64,000 bases of DNA from Malachius bipustulatus (GCA_910589415.1 OU342637.1:36920162-36984161); one strand, 5' to 3'; shown: positions 39,364-51,285, counted from the first letter of the stretch. Notes: generated by a model not told the origin, from the letters alone. Made by a program: numbers and translations.

Positions 39364-39870
39364 TGTCGATTTTGTGTAAGTCGGTCGTCGCCGATCCGCT
39401 CTTCTGTCTTGATTTAAGCCGATCCCCCTCCCAGCTCCCGAAAGTGTTTTTCGATAGTGTCCATTTTCGCTCGACTCGACTCGACGTCATAGGCTTCCCT
39501 TTATTAATTTATGTAACAATTACCTTCCTACCTTACCTACCTTTACCTAGATTGATAGCTAGACTATTCTTAAATGTAATATCTTTGTAAATAATTAATT
39601 AAATTTTATTATTATTATTATTTTTATTATATAATAATTATTATTATTAATGTCTATAGTCTAATTATTAATATACATACACATACATTCTAACTGTGAC
39701 CTCTGATGATGATGATTGATGATTGATGATGTTGATAACTACTCGATGATTACCATTTATACCAAATTAATGATATGAGTGTTATTTTTTTGTAACAATT
39801 CGACGAGAATAATAAGAAAGATGAAGACAGCTCATTGTAAATTATATGAATAAATTTTAAGACGCGAAAC
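39364..39870 (+). other. Fur2 probable 3' UTR with polyadenylation signal
   Basis: AT-rich sequence after the stop codon, with TTATTA runs around 39607-39650. A canonical AATAAA lies at 39849-39854. The real cleavage site cannot be seen and later signals are possible. Confidence 0.5.
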
Positions 39871-40184
39871 TTAAGTGCTCTTGATATTTCATGTCGTAAG
39901 TATAGTGATTTTTAAATGTACACTTTGTATATAATCAAATAGGTAATTGTTTCAATGTTATTTATGAAATTTTACGGTTTATAAAAACAAATCGATGATG
40001 ATGATACCAAACCTGAATATATTTTTCCTTAGTATGATTTGTTTTGTTTATATTTTTTATCAATTATATAAATTTTGATTAGAACTGTGTCTTATTTAGT
40101 TATCCACTTCCCCCTCTAGCTACCTGTTACTATACTCAGCGAGATTCTAAATTTGGGTATCAGGAAAAGGTGTGAAGGAGTGTG

Positions 40185-40995
40185 AGGCTTTTAATTTCAC
40201 TCAAACATGGCTGACAACGAATTTCCCGACCGAGAGATGCAAAAGCCCCGACCAGGATCGCAGAGATGCGAGGAGATCTTTTCCCTCCAATTCGGCAAAA
40301 AAAAACTCCTCGCGTCTCTGCGATCCTGATGGGGATTTTTCAATTTCACTCATACATGGCTGACAACGAATTTCATGAAATAATAATTTCAAAATCCCCT
40401 ACCAGGATCGCAGAGATGCGAGGAGATCTTTTCCCTCCAATTCGGCAAAAGACCTCCTCGCGTCTCTGCGATCCTGATGGGGATTTTTCAATTTCACTCA
40501 GACATGGCTGACAACGAATTTCATGAAATAATAATTTCAAAATCCCCGACCAGGATCGCAGAGATGCGAGGAGATCTTTTCCCTCCAGTTCGGCAAAAAA
40601 ACCTCCTCGCGTCTCTGCGATCCTGATTGGGATTTTTCAATTTCACTCAGACATGGCTGACAACGAATTTCATGAAATAATAATTTCAAAATCCCCGACC
40701 AGGATCGCAGAGATGCGAGGAGATCTTTTCCCTCCAATTCGGCAAAAGACCTCCTCGCGTCTCTGCGATCCTGATTGGGATTTTTCAATTTCACTCAGAC
40801 AAGGCTGACAACGAATTTCATGAAATAATAATTGAAGGGCTCGGTGCAAAAACCAGTCAACTCCATTTTTCATAATTTGTGGGAAATTTTTTAAATTTCA
40901 AAATCCCCGACCAGGATCGCAGAGATGCGAGGAGATCTTTTCCCTCCAATTTGGCAAAAAACCTTCTCGCGTCTCTGCGATCCTGATAGGGATTT
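40185..40995. repeat. Tandem array of five long hairpins
   Basis: Each unit of about 140-155 bp has catggctgacaacgaatttc followed by an inverted repeat. The left strand ggatcgcagagatgcgagg (about 40256, 40408, 40553, 40706, 40916) pairs with cctcgcgtctctgcgatcc (about 40306, 40456, 40603, 40751, 40964). Pairing extends outward through aatcccc/ggggatt, giving about 30-nt stems with loops of about 35 nt (tcttttccctccaattcgg). Only one G-T wobble is in the core stem, and the stems are nearly identical among units. The array is intergenic, between convergent genes. Confidence 0.93.
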
Positions 40996-42042
40996 AGGAT
41001 ATAGGAGGGTTTGGAAAAAAAAACAAGTCGTATTTTTTTATGAATTTTATTAATAATTACTCATTTCTTTTGGGGATTTTTATAATCTTGGCCAATTATT
41101 AAAGATTCCCGGGGAGTCGATGTCAAAGTCATGTTGCTAAATGACATACTTTGCAGTGCCCCCTGGGGACAGTCATTAAATAAACACCCATGCTATGACA
41201 GTATAATAATTGTAGATAATTAATGGTACAATCAAGGTAAAAATTAAAGGCATAAATACACTGATTAAATAAAAATATCGAGTCCTACCGGCTGAAAGTG
41301 TGAATAAGGTGATAGTTAATTGATTACTTCAATATCGGCCAATCAGACCTTCTTGAATATGTAGAGAACTGATGTGAATATCACAATAATTAAAACGTGC
41401 TTTTGTATATGAATGTAAGATAAAAATAAAACGAGACATGAATAAAATAAAAGAAATTAATACAACAGATAAAAAACTCAATTACTATCACAGCTTCAAC
41501 CCGTTCATGAAAAATTACCCCTAACTGTCATTATTAGATCAATATCAATGTCAATGTCATTTCGTATTTCTATAGTGCTTCTCAAAAAAAAAGGGGGGCC
41601 AGGGAGGACTGCTTAAAAGATATGTATGTGTAGATTATGAAATAAAATGGTTAAGAAAAACTCAGGGAAATATTCAAAATAAATATGCATATGACAAGAG
41701 CAGTGGACAGTCTAGTTTGGAATTCTACCTAGAAGTCAGTCTAGTCTAGTAAGAACAGAGTGTGGAGAATAACATTCCACCACATTTTCAACAAAATTGA
41801 AAAAATCTGCTTACGAAGTATTCTTCTTCAAAAGATACACTGAGACGATTCACCTTACTAGAATTGGAAGGTAATAATTTGAAATTACTCCCAAATTGAC
41901 AATAGAGCAACGAATTTGACATAAATGACAGTACAATGATGAATTTGTCAGGTAATATAACCAAAAAATATTCTTTTCATATCAATAAATTGTCAATCTG
42001 TCATTTAGACTTCAATCAAATACATATTAGTAAAAAAAACAC
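40996..42042. other. AT-rich stretch, includes likely 3' UTR of the ARL14EP-like gene
   Basis: No coding frame. As the ARL14EP-like gene ends at 42043 on the minus strand, its 3' UTR must lie here; its extent is not visible. Confidence 0.4.
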
Positions 42043-42546
42043 TCAATGCTTAACCAAAGGATTCTTAATAACGACGTCGTACCCATGATACTCGATCTGA
42101 TCGTACATAAACTTCCTGTGAACCCGACAGTCGATCCCGCACTTCTGGGACGAGCACTTCTCACACGGGAAAAAGCAACCGGGACAGTCCTCGTTCAGGC
42201 AATCGCACATGTCTATCCCGGTCGCGATGTGCACCCCGTTCTCGTCGTAAAGGGCCCCGGGAGGCCTGCGGACGGACGCTGTCGGATTGATCTTTTTCAT
42301 CAGCTTCCTCTTCTCCCTGGTGCTCGTCTCCGGGTTGAAGTTCTCCAGGAACCTGTCCGAGCCGGTCCGGAGGGTCCTGACGTCCGAGCTGAGCTTGGCG
42401 GCCAGGGCCGCCTGTCTGCGGGTCTGGTAGGTCGCCGAGGAGCCGCCGGTGCCGTTGACGCCGTTGCTGGCGCTGGCGGTCGATTTACGGGCGACCCGGT
42501 TGCTGACGCTGGTCCGTTCCATCGGTTCCGGGTAATCGTCGCCCAT
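42043..42546 (-). CDS. ARL14EP: ARL14 effector protein-like protein (ARF7EP_C domain)
   Basis: Single-exon frame of 167 aa. The C-terminal half matches the ARF7EP_C cysteine-rich domain: PPGALYDENGVHIATG, then DMCDCLNEDCPGCFFPCEKC and KCGIDCRVHR, with about nine cysteines in a zinc-binding-like pattern. The N-terminal 80 residues are low in complexity (Ser/Thr/Asn/Ala-rich, RRQAALAAKL). The human protein links ARL14 to an actin motor; in insects the family is little studied and also resembles chromatin-associated proteins. The ATG at 42546 gives MGDDYPEPM and is the first in frame. The GC-rich, uninterrupted frame amid AT-rich DNA supports a live gene. It is convergent with the protease gene. 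Confidence 0.88.
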   Translation of the reverse strand: MGDDYPEPMERTSVSNRVARKSTASASNGVNGTGGSSATYQTRRQAALAAKLSSDVRTLRTGSDRFLENFNPETSTREKRKLMKKINPTASVRRPPGALYDENGVHIATGIDMCDCLNEDCPGCFFPCEKCSSQKCGIDCRVHRKFMYDQIEYHGYDVVIKNPLVKH

Positions 42547-43560
42547 TATCCCGAATTGTTAATTGTTTTTTGAGGAACGATCTGATTGTGTTGCGTCTGA
42601 AATTTGTGAGAACTAATTAGTTTTTTGGCGTATTGGAGTAGTTTATGGGGGTTGAGGTTTGGTTTGGGAAAGTGAAAAATTGCAGGCAGGAAGAAAACTA
42701 GTAGGCCGGTGTGGGGTAAAATGACCAGCCTACTTTACATTTATTTATTTCCAGCCCCTTTTTGACTGCCCCAATCCACCCCCTCTATCTAGCAATATAT
42801 CCTCTTTATACTTTAATAATAGATTTTAAATCAATCAAAAAGACGAAAAGGAAATTATGTTATTAATTACTCACCAACAATTTCTTCTTCCTTCTATTTA
42901 GATTTAGATAAAATAAAGAATGAATTAATTATTATCCTTAATAATTAAAATTAAATAAAATAAAAATAAAAATAACACCACGCTATATAAGCAAATGGTG
43001 TCTGTTTCTGCGCATGTGCAAGCGCAAGCTCAAATTCAAAAAACATCCACGCTATCATTAATTTTCTGGATTCGGTAATTCTGTTTAACTTCTAAATTGA
43101 CTAAATAATATTGTCAATCTTCAAAATGCGCAGGCGTGGCGTACTTTGATTCTCTGACGTCATACGGTGAGTTTCTAATTAAATCGATTAAACATTTCGA
43201 CTTATTATAACAATCCTTATAGTAATTTTAAGCACAAGTTTCTTATTTTTGATCGTACATTGATCTTAAAACATTAAAATCTAGACGATTATAAAAAAAT
43301 TTCAATATCAAATCCCTTGAAGTCGTAAATGGGAAGGTATTTAGTAATTTAGCTTTTCTTATATGAAATTTCATTATTCCACTTGTTCTTGTAAATTGCG
43401 GATCAAAAATCTGTTTAGTGACTTACTATAATAATGTTATTATTACGCAGTGTCGTGGAATTTGTTAGAGAATCAATGTGCAAATAAAAATTATAAACTT
43501 ATTGAAATATAAGCGATCGGCTTGTCATCTTGTCACAGTATAAACAGTGACTCGACGTTA
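42547..43560. other. AT-rich 5' flank of the ARL14EP-like gene
   Basis: Contains the presumed promoter and 5' UTR. No TATA box or initiator can be chosen with confidence, and no coding frame is present. Confidence 0.35.
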
Positions 43561-43616
43561 TTAGGGAACCTGCATTACCGACACTAAGCGTCAGTGTCGG
43601 TAATACAGGTTCCCTA
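43561..43616. repeat. Isolated 25-bp-stem hairpin
   Basis: ttagggaacctgcattaccg (continuing acact) pairs with agtgtcggtaatacaggttc (continuing cctaa) around a loop of about 6 nt, with a single mismatch. It could be a small palindromic MITE or a stem-loop RNA; no target duplication is visible. Confidence 0.8.
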
Positions 43617-44989
43617 AACGTTTTAGATGATGGAGGATCTAGCGGAATTTCAGAAAACTAATGAAAAAGGGAATATTGAACATATTATCACACGACACGT
43701 ATGGATGAAAAAATAATTATTTGCTAATATAATATAATATAATAATTATAATATAAATAATAATATATAAAATAATTATTATAATAATAATTATAATTAT
43801 TCGAGTCGAGTTCGACACATTAATTAAATTATAAACATTATGCAGATAAGAAATTATTGAAGTTAATGGAAAAGAACATGAAGTCTATAAACATATTTAT
43901 GAAACCAAACTATTCGTCTTATTATTTAGGTGGATAGATAGAAAGAAAACAATAATAAATAAACTACCACTAAATTTAATTTCTGATGCAAATTAGATCA
44001 TTACTGTGTTATAATATTATGGTTGGTGTTGTCTAGAAAACAGATATAAAAACAAGATTCATTTTTATCTCACTTTTATCACTAGATACTCACGTTACTT
44101 TGTTTACTTTTCCTATCTCATAGCTCGTTATAGCTATAGGTAGGTATGCAATAATTTTGAAAAGCAAGGTACAGACATAATCATTACGCTGATGGTTTGT
44201 AAATAGCAAATAAATAATAAAATGACTATAAGGTTGTTATTACTCACCTCAAGACCAGTGCACGAGTCCAGGTCTACTATACCGCAAAGAGGCATTCAAG
44301 AGTTTATTATTATTTCTTAAATCAATCACTGTTAAAAAATGAACGCGAATAAATCAAGGACTTACACTGGTGAGTTGTTCAATAATTATTTATTATAGTA
44401 ATTATCAGGTAGGTATTACATAAATACCTATTTATTGAATCTTATTATGGGTGACTAATGAGTTATTATTAAACATTATTTTTAAATAAAGAGATTTGGA
44501 AATTTATTTCGATTTATTAGGCTCAAAAGTTAGATGCTTTTGTGGAATTTAGAATCTAGTACACACCTTTGATTCACTTAAGAGACATTTTTTGATAAAT
44601 TTAAACGACCTAGCAAGAAGTTCAGGATCAATGAATCCAAAGTTTCTAAACTTTCAGTTTCTGAAATAAGTTGCAGGTAGTTTAGACGACGATTAATTTA
44701 ATATAATATTTAACCAAAACCATTGCCAAAATTATTGAAATACAATTAAAATGATAAATATTACAAATTAAAAAAAATCTATTCTAGAGTCAATAATTTT
44801 ACATAATCCACTAATCTAAAAGACCACTAATGTCAGTTAATCAGTTCAGTTTCTTATGAAAATTCTTCACAATACAATAATGATGTACTGTATCGATGTA
44901 TTGTCCTCACATTAATAAGGCATTCCTTGCCGTTGTTGAATGTACATTAAATAAATAAATAATTGTACAGATCAATTTATTTCTGATGT
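43617..44989. other. AT-rich intergenic stretch
   Basis: Long ATAATATAAT runs (about 43716-43800). No coding frame or clear element recognised. Confidence 0.4.
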
Positions 44990-46378
44990 TTTCCGAGTAA
45001 AATTGGTTTTTCGTTTTGTTTGTAAGAACATTCCTCACATTTATACACTTTTACGTCTCTTGCATGTTTATAATAATAATGTTGAGTCAAATCACGGTAA
45101 TCCTGTACAATCTGTCGCTAAATTTTACCCTACCATATAAATAAAAATAAATCCTCCAAATTTCGGTTCGGTAAGTCAGGTCTTTGGTCAGGGTAGGTTT
45201 TTTTTTTCATTTCAAGGCCATTTTAAGGAAAAAAAACCCTACCCTGACCAAAGACCTGACTTACGACATTTATTTTTATTTATAGGTATGGTAGGGTAAA
45301 ATTTAGGGACAGATTGTACAGGATTACCCAAATCACTTTTCCTTTTTGTTTCATATGAACATTTCTGAAATTTATATATTTGTGCATCTTTTGCATGTTT
45401 ATATTTATAATGTTTGATGAAACAATTTCTGGTGTTTGTATCATAAGAACACTCAGCACATTTAAATAATTTAGCTTCTGTTGGATGTTGAATTACATGA
45501 TGCTGGGTGGAACTGCCTTTAATTCCGCAATATTTATTGATTTTTTGTTTATATTTATACACTTCCGAATCTTTCCCATGGTTATAATCATAATATTTGT
45601 TCAAATCAGATTTAATTCTCGTTTCATATGAACATTCCGCACATTTATAGGTATTGGCATCTTTGGCATGCTTACATTTAAAATGATCAGTCAAATTATA
45701 TTTAAATCTTGTTACAAAAGAACACTCCTGACATTTGTGCATTTCAACACACTGCTTGTGTTTTCGATTATAATGGTGAACGTAATCATCTCTCTGGTTT
45801 GTTTTATAAGTGCAATGCGCACAGTTAAACTTCATCTCTCCTCTGCCCTTACCTTCAGAAGATTGCAACTCATTTTCTTTAACTGATGAGTCACACCGAT
45901 CAAGACCGTTGTTAAATATTCCATCAACACCCGGCTTGTGCTCTTTAATGTCAATTTCATTTTTTAACGGCACATTTTCCGCTCGCATTTGATGAGGCCC
46001 CATCAGCTCCCAGCCAGGCTTGTGCTCTTCAATGTCAATTTCGTCCTTCAACAGCACATTTTCCGCTAGCATTTGATGAGGCCCCATCAATTCACATTCA
46101 GGTTTGCGTTCTTCCCTGTCGATTTCTGTCTGGCTTTGAAGTTGAGGAAAGTCGGCCTGTGGGTCTTCAGGTTACCTTTTTATTGAGCAAAACGAGATAC
46201 TTGCATCGACGTTGCTAAATTCTGCGGACGGGCCGCATTTTTGATCAATTTCTTCATTTTCACACTTCAAGTTTGCGAGTAAGGAGAAATGAACCTCATC
46301 GTGGTCTTGGATAGTTTGGGTTGTCGCTTCTTCTGGGTTTTGAGGACACCAGTTGTTTGGTTCCTTTGAACTCGTCAT
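44990..46378 (-). pseudogene. Broken C2H2 zinc-finger gene (copy 1)
   Basis: Same family as the intact copy at 49723-50889. The frame starts at 46378 (MTSSKEPNNWCPQNPEEA) and is stopped by TAA at 46174-46172, where the related copy 3 has GAA (Glu); the same frame then reopens to about 45337. It has an internal duplication of a GPHQM.AENV.LK.EIDI.EHKPG unit. Fingers follow the pattern C-x2-C-x12-H-x4-H, but some are degraded (YKYKQKINKY lost its cysteines; KYYDYNH lost a histidine). A 233-bp MITE splits the last finger at 45096-45328. Beyond it, 45095-44990 still reads as a finger remnant (about TQHYYYKHARD, YKCEECSY). Probably nonfunctional. Confidence 0.85.
45096..45328. mobile_element. hAT-like MITE with 8-bp target duplication
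   Basis: 233 bp, ends ggtaatcctgtacaatctgt and acagattgtacaggattacc, with arms of about 100 bp forming a near-complete palindrome. It is flanked by CAAATCAC at 45088-45095 and 45329-45336. An 8-bp duplication is typical of hAT (and P) elements. No coding capacity. It interrupts zinc-finger copy 1. Confidence 0.88.
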
Positions 46379-46699
46379 GGCCAATTTGAATTTGGATGTT
46401 TCTTGTTGGGAAAATGAAAATACGGGGGCCCCTGTCACACGCATTTCATAGTCAAAGTAGGTACCTAACGGATTGTTATCTTTAACTAGAGTAGTCAAAA
46501 TTGTTATTGTCAAAGCAGTAGCTTCTTTCTGCTTTGATTATTTATTATTATATTATTCTATTCTTTCTTATTTCATTATAATAATAATTAATTTAGTTTA
46601 GTTTTATTAGATTAGAAAGAAGTTATGAGATTGAGGAGTGAGGAGTGAGGACTGAGGTTAATGTTTGTTTAAATAAATTGGTTTCATTATATGACAATT

Positions 46700-47950
46700 G
46701 TGACATATGACAGATGACACTTGCGAGTTATAACGGTCGCGCTCACTATAGTATATTGTGCAAGGAGCTTATAATGAAGGCTATTAACAAATACCTTAAA
46801 ATATAATACCGGACACTTCCTCTCAAAACCTCCGTCCATTTTTACAGCGCCCTCATGCAGGAACTGGGGCCACTATAAGCTGTTTTTAAATTCAAAGTTA
46901 GGTAACTTTTCACGGTTTTTGACAGCTGCAGTCAATGATAATTAATTATTATTAATAATTTGTCATTAGTAATAATTATTGAACGTTTTAGTTTCAAGTA
47001 TAATTTCAATTTAAAGTTACCTCAAAGCATTATATCAGCGGATAATTTTGTTGCGTACGCAGTTAAATAAGCATTTATAATGTACCGCTGTATTAAAGTG
47101 AACATAATGTCTGGAAAATATGTGCTGTGTGCTGTGTGCGGTTGCATTATGGATTGTTAAGCATGTCCAGATCTTTCCACGGTGTTCCAAGCAGGAATAA
47201 AGAATTATGTATAAAGTTAACTTTAGAAGACGCGTAAATAAACTTATTAATATTTTATAACTATGCTGATGGAAATAGGAACAAGAAATAGGTTATAATA
47301 ACATCGATGAATGACGAAATTTTGAAAAAGTGTGGAGTGTCGAAGCCGATTTCTCACCATATTATTTTGTACCTACTGATCATTTCAAAGAGGAAAATTT
47401 TGTTAATCCAGCAAATAATAGACCCTTAAAACTGCAAGGAAGCACATTATTGGAATTGCGGCAAATAAAAGGCTTACACTTAGGTATATATAGCGATTCA
47501 ATCTTTTTGAAATATTCATACCTAAAGATATTAATAATATTGTGTGTAATAGTAGTTAATTATTGTTAATATAATAAACATATTGAAAACTTTGTTGTTT
47601 ATTGTTGTATTAATTCTTCGTCCCAATTTCCTCCGTCTATTCCGTCTAATTAATTTTAAGGGCTTTTCTATTCAGCGTTGATATTTAAAACTCCCGCTAT
47701 GTTTCACCAAATTTAATTTTTAGTGGCCCCAGTTCATGCTTGGTGGCGCTGCTAAAGTGGACGCAACCTGTTGCAATGCTATAGGTATAGGAGTGTCCGG
47801 TATTAATATTTTAACGTATTTGCTATTAATACGCGAGTATGATGGTTAAGATACGAGCCGTAGGCGAGTGTCTTAACCATCATAAGAGCGTATTAATAGC
47901 CATTATCTGCGAGTTCCATACACTATTTTTTCTACGACCCTTTTTTATTT
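46700..47950. repeat. Palindromic MITE split by the P-like element
   Basis: With the 46788-47822 insert removed, ggctattaatacgcgagtat..gatggttaaga..cgagccgtaggcgag..tcttaaccatc..gcgtattaatagcc forms a palindrome centred near 47864. The outer arms are diverged and the outer limits approximate. Confidence 0.65.
46788..47822. mobile_element. Non-autonomous P-type element with THAP-domain remnant
   Basis: 1035 bp, ends CAAATACCTTAAAATAT and ATATTAATATTTTAACGTATTTG; the inverted repeats continue through ataccggacact and, in part, ggaactggggccacta. Flanked by CTATTAA at 46781-46787 and 47823-47829 (7 bp, 8 if the shared G is counted). Inside, on the plus strand, broken frames around 47105-47240 read like the start of a THAP zinc finger (SFHGVPSRNK). 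Codons at about 47330-47450 read PTDHFKEENFVNPANNRP, like the C-terminal HF part of a THAP domain. THAP domains are the DNA-binding part of P-element transposases. No catalytic region remains. Confidence 0.72.
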
Positions 47951-49722
47951 CATAGAAAAGATTGAAAAATTATATATTTTAACAATGACCCGTGTACAAT
48001 TGCGGATCATTGAAGTTAAGATAGGTTGCTATTTGCTTACGCATATTAGGTACCAAATTTTCTCTTTGTCGCTAAGGTTATTCTGCTGAGACATGTTTTA
48101 GTATCAAGTTTAAAGGGCACTACTCACTACTGCGTAATTTTTATTATGCGAAGTTCGAATTCCGAATTTTACGCTTCGATTTTGAGATTAATTAATAATT
48201 TTAATAACTGACAGCCATTAATTACGATATTGTATGACTGCGCAACGCGGGTCGCAGCGTTGCCGCTTTGAATACTATATCACGGAGCGCTACGAATGAT
48301 ATAATACTTTATCTTCCCATCTTTTACACGATATACCTACTTATCAAATTAATTAAGGTAACATAAAATCTTGATAAATTTTGTTGTTACTTATGTTCTA
48401 AATTAAATAAACGTTCAGAATTTTTTTTCAGAAATACAGAACTTATATCACAAGGCAATTTTTGTCGTGAGTATGACAACTCTGTGACTTCGGTTGGCTT
48501 GCCGACCCGATCGTGAGCGAAAAGGAACCGATTCGATTGCAAATGCTCCTCTGCCATTGGATAGCTTGACCAGTGCTTTAATAAAAATTTGTATCTTAAT
48601 GAGACCCATTAAAGCACTGGTGATTCATATTTAATATGCATATTAAAAGTTGGGAGTAGAAAAAATTTATTTCAGTTTCGGCTTCGGCTGACGGATCTCC
48701 AACAGTGTGACGTCACTGAGCAGGGCTAAGTAATTAAGTATACAGGGTACCTAGGAAACAAACCTTTCACGTGGCCATTGCTGTTAGTTATGGTGATTTA
48801 CTTGTATCGACATCAATTGAATTGAACTAAATCATATTTTCGGTTTCCGTCGAGCTCGAGCCGACTGTCGGTAGTTTATTAGGAGTAATCAAGGAAGAAC
48901 GACTTACAAGTTACAATAGAAAAAATATAAAATGATTAGAGATATAAATAGTTTCATGATTTTTAAGTACATTTAGCAATATTGCTTCAATCTAAGGACA
49001 TCTAGGTATCACAAAACCTTTACAAAATTGTCAGTGAGCTGTCAAATTCATGATAGGGGGTTGATCATTCTCAGAAAACAAAGCCAACTTGATCCGAATA
49101 AAGTTAGAATACACGGTACATCTGTTTGTTTTCTGAAACGACATTAAATAATAAAAAAAACCTGACCAATCAGAAAATAAACCACCACCAAAAAGCATTC
49201 ATAATAGGTGTCGTATGTTTAATTGTTTATTCATCCTGCTTACCTGCAAGGGGGTGAACTATACTACTACAACCCATTCGATTTTTTTTAGCAGAACTCT
49301 TTTCTTAACGTTCTTTTCACTTTGGATGCCCAAAAGAAGTATCAACAAGAAACATTTATTTGATCAATGTAAACAAACTACGTAAGTACTAGCAAGAAGC
49401 TGGGAATAGATGAGCCCAAAGCTCCCTGAAACCCCTCAGGTAACAAAAGTTTCAGAAGTAAAGATGAGAATCTTATATTTGAACACGGTCGCCAAAATTA
49501 CTAAAAATAAATATTACAAAATTATAAGAAAACAAATTATATTCCACATTAAAAGGCCAATAATTTGATAATTATTATTACATGTAACAGCCTTCACATT
49601 CCTTTTTTCACAATATAAATGCAGGGTTCAATAATTATTGTATTTTATGTTTCGGTGTATAATAATGAGCGGTCAAATCACCTTTTCGGTTTGTTTGATA
49701 AGAACATTCCTGGCATTAGTGA
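47951..49722. other. Non-coding stretch downstream of zinc-finger copy 2
   Basis: No coding frame. Contains the hairpin at 48569-48621 and, near 49600-49722, a decayed extra zinc finger belonging to copy 2. Confidence 0.45.
48569..48621. repeat. Short palindrome
   Basis: accagtgctttaat at 48569-48582 is the exact reverse complement of attaaagcactggt at 48608-48621, with a 25-nt spacer. Likely the core of a small palindromic MITE. Confidence 0.6.
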
Positions 49723-50889
49723 TTATTGTACATTTTTTACATCTTTTGAATGTTTAAGTTTGTAATGCCTGATCAAAGCAGTTTTATATTTTGTTTCCAT
49801 AGAACACTCCTCACATTTGAACACTTTCACGTTGGCATCTTTTCCATGTTTAGATTTATAATGGTAGGTAAGATTGCTTTTTACTTTTGATTCAAAAGAA
49901 CATTCCATACATTTGAACACTTCTACAACTTTTGAATGTTTATATTTATAATGTTTAGTCAAATTGCCTTCATATTTTGTTCCATATGAACATTTCTGAC
50001 ACTTGTACACTTCAGCATTTTTTGCATGTTTATAATTATAATGTTGGGTGAAATGATATTTATTTCTTGTTTCGTATGAACATATTGCACATTTTAACAT
50101 TGTCACATCTTTAGAATGTTTAATTTTATAATGTTGAGTCAAAGCATGTTTATATCTCGTTTCATATGAACATTCCTGACACTTGTATACTTCCCCTTCT
50201 TTCAAATGTTTAATTTTATAGTGTTGGGTGAAATGATGTTTATCTCTTGTTTCATAAGAACATTCTGGACATTTGTACACTTTGGGCGATTTTACATGAG
50301 TTCGTCTATAATCGTTGATATGCGCACAGTTAATATTCGCCTCTCCTTCATTTTCAATACTTCCTAAAGGGTCCGACTCGGTTTTTTGAACAGCATCACA
50401 CTGATCAAGTCCATCATTAAATATTCCAGCATCGTTTGTCTCCCCCAAGAGCTCCCAGTCCGGTTTGTACTCTTCAATCTCAATTTCATCTTTAAACAGC
50501 ACATTTTCCACTCGCGTTTGAGGCCCCATAACTCCCATCAGCTCCCAGTCCGGCTTGTGCTCTTCAATGTCTGATTCATCTTTTAACGACACATTTACTG
50601 TTCGCATTTGATGAGGCCCCAACAACTCCAGTTCAGGTTTGCGTTCTTCGTTGTCGATTTCTGTCCGAGTTTGAAGTTGAAGCAAGTCGTCCAGTGGGTC
50701 TTCGGGTTCCTTTTTTATTGAACAAAACAGAACATCTGCATCGATGTTGCTGAATTCTAAGGACTCATCTTCACACTTCAAGTTTGCGAGTAAGGTGAAA
50801 TTAACCTGATGGTCCTGGATAGTTTGGGTTGTCTTTTCTTCTTGATTTTGAAGACACCAGTTGCTTGCTTCCTTTGAATTCGAACTCAT
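49723..50889 (-). CDS. C2H2 zinc-finger protein, six fingers (copy 2, intact)
   Basis: 388 aa, single exon. The N-terminal half (about 1-190) is acidic, starts MSSNSKEASNWC, and holds the motif IKKEPEDPLDDLL plus about three copies of a unit like MRTVNVSLKDESDIEEHKPD. The C-terminal half has six fingers of pattern C-x2-C-x12-H-x4-H, such as YKCPECSYETRDKHHFTQHY, each with the SYET.K signature and HYK.KH end, joined by (S/A)KD..V(Y/F)KC linkers. This layout suggests a nuclear DNA-binding regulator; target unknown. Just past the stop, about 49715-49640, another finger (CQECSYQTNRKGDLTAHYY) is readable in a shifted frame, so the ancestral protein was longer. Copies 1 and 3 are broken, so this may be the only working member here. 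Confidence 0.85.
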   Translation of the reverse strand: MSSNSKEASNWCLQNQEEKTTQTIQDHQVNFTLLANLKCEDESLEFSNIDADVLFCSIKKEPEDPLDDLLQLQTRTEIDNEERKPELELLGPHQMRTVNVSLKDESDIEEHKPDWELMGVMGPQTRVENVLFKDEIEIEEYKPDWELLGETNDAGIFNDGLDQCDAVQKTESDPLGSIENEGEANINCAHINDYRRTHVKSPKVYKCPECSYETRDKHHFTQHYKIKHLKEGEVYKCQECSYETRYKHALTQHYKIKHSKDVTMLKCAICSYETRNKYHFTQHYNYKHAKNAEVYKCQKCSYGTKYEGNLTKHYKYKHSKVVEVFKCMECSFESKVKSNLTYHYKSKHGKDANVKVFKCEECSMETKYKTALIRHYKLKHSKDVKNVQ

Positions 50890-51285
50890 CGTAATGCGAT
50901 GCTAGATGCTTACCCTAGTAATTTGTGTTTTAACTGATTATTATTAATCATTTCGTCATTATTTCTTCTCGTTCATCATTGACCTTGACCAACACCACAC
51001 CACAGCCAAGCCAACACCAACACCAACTCGAACTCGAGTCTCGAGTGGCTCGAATTGACAACTCCAACTCGATTAATAACGCATCCTCTCGCCTGTCTTT
51101 AGCGATAACCGTGGAATTAACGTGCCCACTATATCTACGGCTATTCCGTTTTCTTTACATTTCGCGGGTGAAGGGCGGCTTAATATTACATAACAATAAC
51201 AATAATTACTAAATAACTGACTTATCATATTCTGGTCAATTTTTATTGCTGACACCATTAATCATCAATTAACACCCAGATTTGA

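Noticed and set aside
42046..42573. 175-codon plus-strand frame opposite the ARL14EP-like gene
   Set aside because: Antisense shadow; only the minus-strand frame shows the conserved cysteine domain.
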